64,000 bases of DNA from the NCBI GenBank assembly GCA_965197375.1, contig CBDAMZ010000008.1, positions 248,001 through 312,000 of the forward strand. Direction: 5' to 3'. The notes under the pieces were generated by a model. That model saw only the letters and a program-made list of their open reading frames with translations, made no database searches and was not told where the DNA came from. Numbering within the stretch: position 1 is the stretch's first letter; each line of letters begins with the position of its first letter. Below are positions 62,561 through 64,000 of this stretch, one piece after another. Both the position numbers and the translations under genes were made by a program. This DNA is from CBDAMZ01 sp965197375. Its GTDB lineage: Bacteria > Acidobacteriota > Vicinamibacteria > Vicinamibacterales > UBA8438.

Positions 62561-63484
62561 TCATATCCGTGTGTTCTGGTTGACCCCATTCAGCAGGCCA
62601 GCCCGTTGGAGAACAGAATCGAGCTGTGCTGTCTCAGTCTCACCGAGTGGATAGAGCGGAAGCCGAAGCTCATCTGTTTGCAGCAAACCCAGGCGAGCCA
62701 TCATATATTTAAGTGGAATGGGGTTTGCGCTCAAAAAAATGGCTTGGCTAAGTTCAAAAAGTTCAAAGTGAAGCCTGCGAGCTTCCTCCAGGTTTCCCTC
62801 GTCGACCTGGTTACAGAGCCTGGCCACTGTCGCTGGCACGAGGTTGCCGACAGCATTCATGAGACCTGCTGCCCCTATTGTCAACATGGGTAGGCTGAGC
62901 GATTCAAGCCCGCAGAAAATTCTGAACTCCTTGCCGAACCTAGCCAACGCTTCACTTATAAACTCCAGGTCGTTCGCGGCATGTTTGATCCCTACCAGAG
63001 TGGGACATGCGTTGAGGATCTGTTCAACTGTTGCCATATCGAGGCTGACGGCTGTTCTACCGGGGATGTGATAGATCATCCAAGGGAGCGAAAACTCACC
63101 GGCGAGTTTGGTGAAGTATTGATAGAGTCCCTGTTGGGGCGGCTTGACGTAGTAGGGCGTGACAATGAGCAAGGCGTCGGCACCGATGCTCTCGGCCTGC
63201 ACGCACAGGTGTAGGGTGTCCTCGAAAGACTGCGCCCCGGTCGCGGCCACGACGGGCATTTTGCCACCCACGCTTTGCACCGCCACCGCCAACAGCTCAT
63301 TGCGCTCTTGCGGTGTTAGGGAGTTTGGTTCGCCGGTGGTCCCGCAGACGACGAGGCCGTGTGAACCTTCCTGAAGTTGGCGCTCGAGGAGGCGCGCAAA
63401 GGCATCGTAGTCCACCCGTCCGCTGCTAAACGGTGTCACCATGGGCGTGTACGAGCCACGTAAGAATTCGCTCTCGAGTTTCAT
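62561..63484 (-). CDS. DapA-family lyase (dihydrodipicolinate synthase/N-acetylneuraminate lyase family)
   Basis: 307 residues in a TIM barrel. Thr49/Thr50 (GTTGE), Tyr138 and Arg143 (YHIPGRT) and the Schiff-base Lys167 (GIKHA) all match true dihydrodipicolinate synthase positions. In this operon a catabolic role as aldolase or hydratase-aldolase, like the NahE branch, is also possible, but the preserved Arg argues for the DapA branch. It overlaps the cupin gene by 4 bp (ATGA). Confidence 0.85.
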   Translation of the reverse strand: MKLESEFLRGSYTPMVTPFSSGRVDYDAFARLLERQLQEGSHGLVVCGTTGEPNSLTPQERNELLAVAVQSVGGKMPVVAATGAQSFEDTLHLCVQAESIGADALLIVTPYYVKPPQQGLYQYFTKLAGEFSLPWMIYHIPGRTAVSLDMATVEQILNACPTLVGIKHAANDLEFISEALARFGKEFRIFCGLESLSLPMLTIGAAGLMNAVGNLVPATVARLCNQVDEGNLEEARRLHFELFELSQAIFLSANPIPLKYMMARLGLLQTDELRLPLYPLGETETAQLDSVLQRAGLLNGVNQNTRI

Positions 63485-63999
63485 TCCGCCTCAATTTTTC
63501 GATTAGTTAAAAACCCGCCGGTGGTGCCGAGCGTTTCAATCGGATGGTTAAGATCTTCCTGCCACAACAGAGAGGCCATGGAAATGTGAAGCGGGCTATC
63601 CTGGATGGTTAGTTCGTAGACATCCTCATCGCCAGAATTATGGGCATGCACAGCCCAGCCAGGCGCTGTCAACATCAAGTCTCCAGCCTTCCACTCATAG
63701 CGTTTTCCCTTAACGAAACTGTAGCCGTAGCCGCCAAAGAAGTAGTTGATGGCTGCCGAAGCGTGGCGATGTAGTTTGTCTTCGATATTTTTAGGACGGA
63801 TGGTGATCGTCGCGAAGAAATTGTGTGTCGTTCCATTAGTACGGCCGGTGGCCGGATTAAAGAGCAGGTAGAGCCGTCTGCCCATGTAGGACTGCCCCAA
63901 GGATTTCAACTTCACTAACTCGGTCCGCACCTTTTCCCAGGGCCAGAGCAGGGCCTCATCACGAACGACTTCTGGGTTAATTAATTGCTCGTAGGTCAT
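63481..63999 (-). CDS. Cupin protein, like the C-terminal half of gentisate 1,2-dioxygenase (5' end probably cut by window edge)
   Basis: 172 residues are visible. The first ATG lies at the very edge (63997-63999), so the real start may be outside. Cupin motif 1 is HRHASAAINYFFGGYGYS and motif 2 is GDLMLTAPGWAVHAHN. The order PWEKVRTEL, RRLYLLFNPATG, HRHASA, GDLMLTAPGWAVH resembles the second cupin of gentisate-type ring-cleavage enzymes. If so, the first cupin domain, with the iron site, lies outside the window. It overlaps the DapA-like gene by 4 bp. Confidence 0.78.
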   Translation of the reverse strand: MTYEQLINPEVVRDEALLWPWEKVRTELVKLKSLGQSYMGRRLYLLFNPATGRTNGTTHNFFATITIRPKNIEDKLHRHASAAINYFFGGYGYSFVKGKRYEWKAGDLMLTAPGWAVHAHNSGDEDVYELTIQDSPLHISMASLLWQEDLNHPIETLGTTGGFLTNRKIEAE

Positions 64000-64000
64000 T

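Noticed and set aside
62561..63484. Calling the DapA-family gene a hydroxybenzylidenepyruvate aldolase
   Set aside because: The operon context invites it, but the active-site residues fit the DapA branch. Function is left open.
1..64000. tRNA, rRNA, CRISPR arrays, prophage or an origin of replication
   Set aside because: No T-loop-like GTTCGAATC with a cloverleaf, no rRNA core strings, no spaced direct repeats, no phage structural genes and no dnaA-box cluster were seen in the gaps.

Overview
The window reads as one contiguous piece of a mostly high-G+C bacterial chromosome. Both strands are densely coded, with lipoprotein and signal-peptide genes, a soluble-lytic-transglycosylase-type enzyme, an AMIN-domain amidase, c-type cytochromes and many secreted peptidases and hydrolases. 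This fits a diderm aerobe. The mix of S9, M19, M4, M23 and CocE-type secreted hydrolases with TRAP-TAXI transporters reminds me of Acidobacteriota (Vicinamibacteria-like), but that is an impression, not a proof. I see no rRNA, tRNA or CRISPR array.

Left end (1-8971, all minus strand): a quinohemoprotein amine dehydrogenase (QHNDH) locus, transcribed right to left as qhpG-qhpA-qhpD-qhpC-qhpB-qhpF. It holds the diheme alpha subunit, the beta-propeller beta subunit, the tiny gamma subunit that carries the CTQ cofactor and Cys-Asp/Glu thioether bridges, the radical-SAM crosslinking enzyme, the flavin monooxygenase and the ABC exporter (cut by the left edge). A small cytochrome c upstream could take the electrons. 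The processing protease QhpE and a regulator are not in view. An intact IS3-type insertion sequence (9086-10467) with terminal inverted repeats and a 4-bp GAAT duplication lies just upstream.

Middle (10.7-53 kb): mainly housekeeping and cell-envelope genes. They include queG, yqgE/algH-like, a ferritin-like diiron protein, dinB-rsgA, an ABC exporter, a secreted cupredoxin-like protein, an ATP-grasp/zinc-peptidase pair (peptidase frameshifted), ettA, a TRAP-TAXI transporter, an S9 peptidase, a lytic transglycosylase, a LacD-type aldolase, udk, a chlorite-dismutase-family protein, an M23 peptidase, a broken M4 thermolysin gene, a TetR regulator with a likely operator, an M19 dipeptidase, otsB, ligA, the run amidase-GerMN-rph-rdgB, a sodium symporter, an OPT transporter and a dienelactone-hydrolase-like protein.

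Right end (53-64 kb, minus strand): two large secreted hydrolases, then a visibly lower-G+C catabolic block. Reading in the direction of transcription it is a gentisate-dioxygenase-like cupin (cut by the right edge), a DapA-family lyase, a Rieske ferredoxin, ring-hydroxylating oxygenase alpha and beta subunits most like salicylate 5-hydroxylase, and a second TRAP-TAXI uptake system. The layout suggests import, ring hydroxylation and ring cleavage of an aromatic acid.
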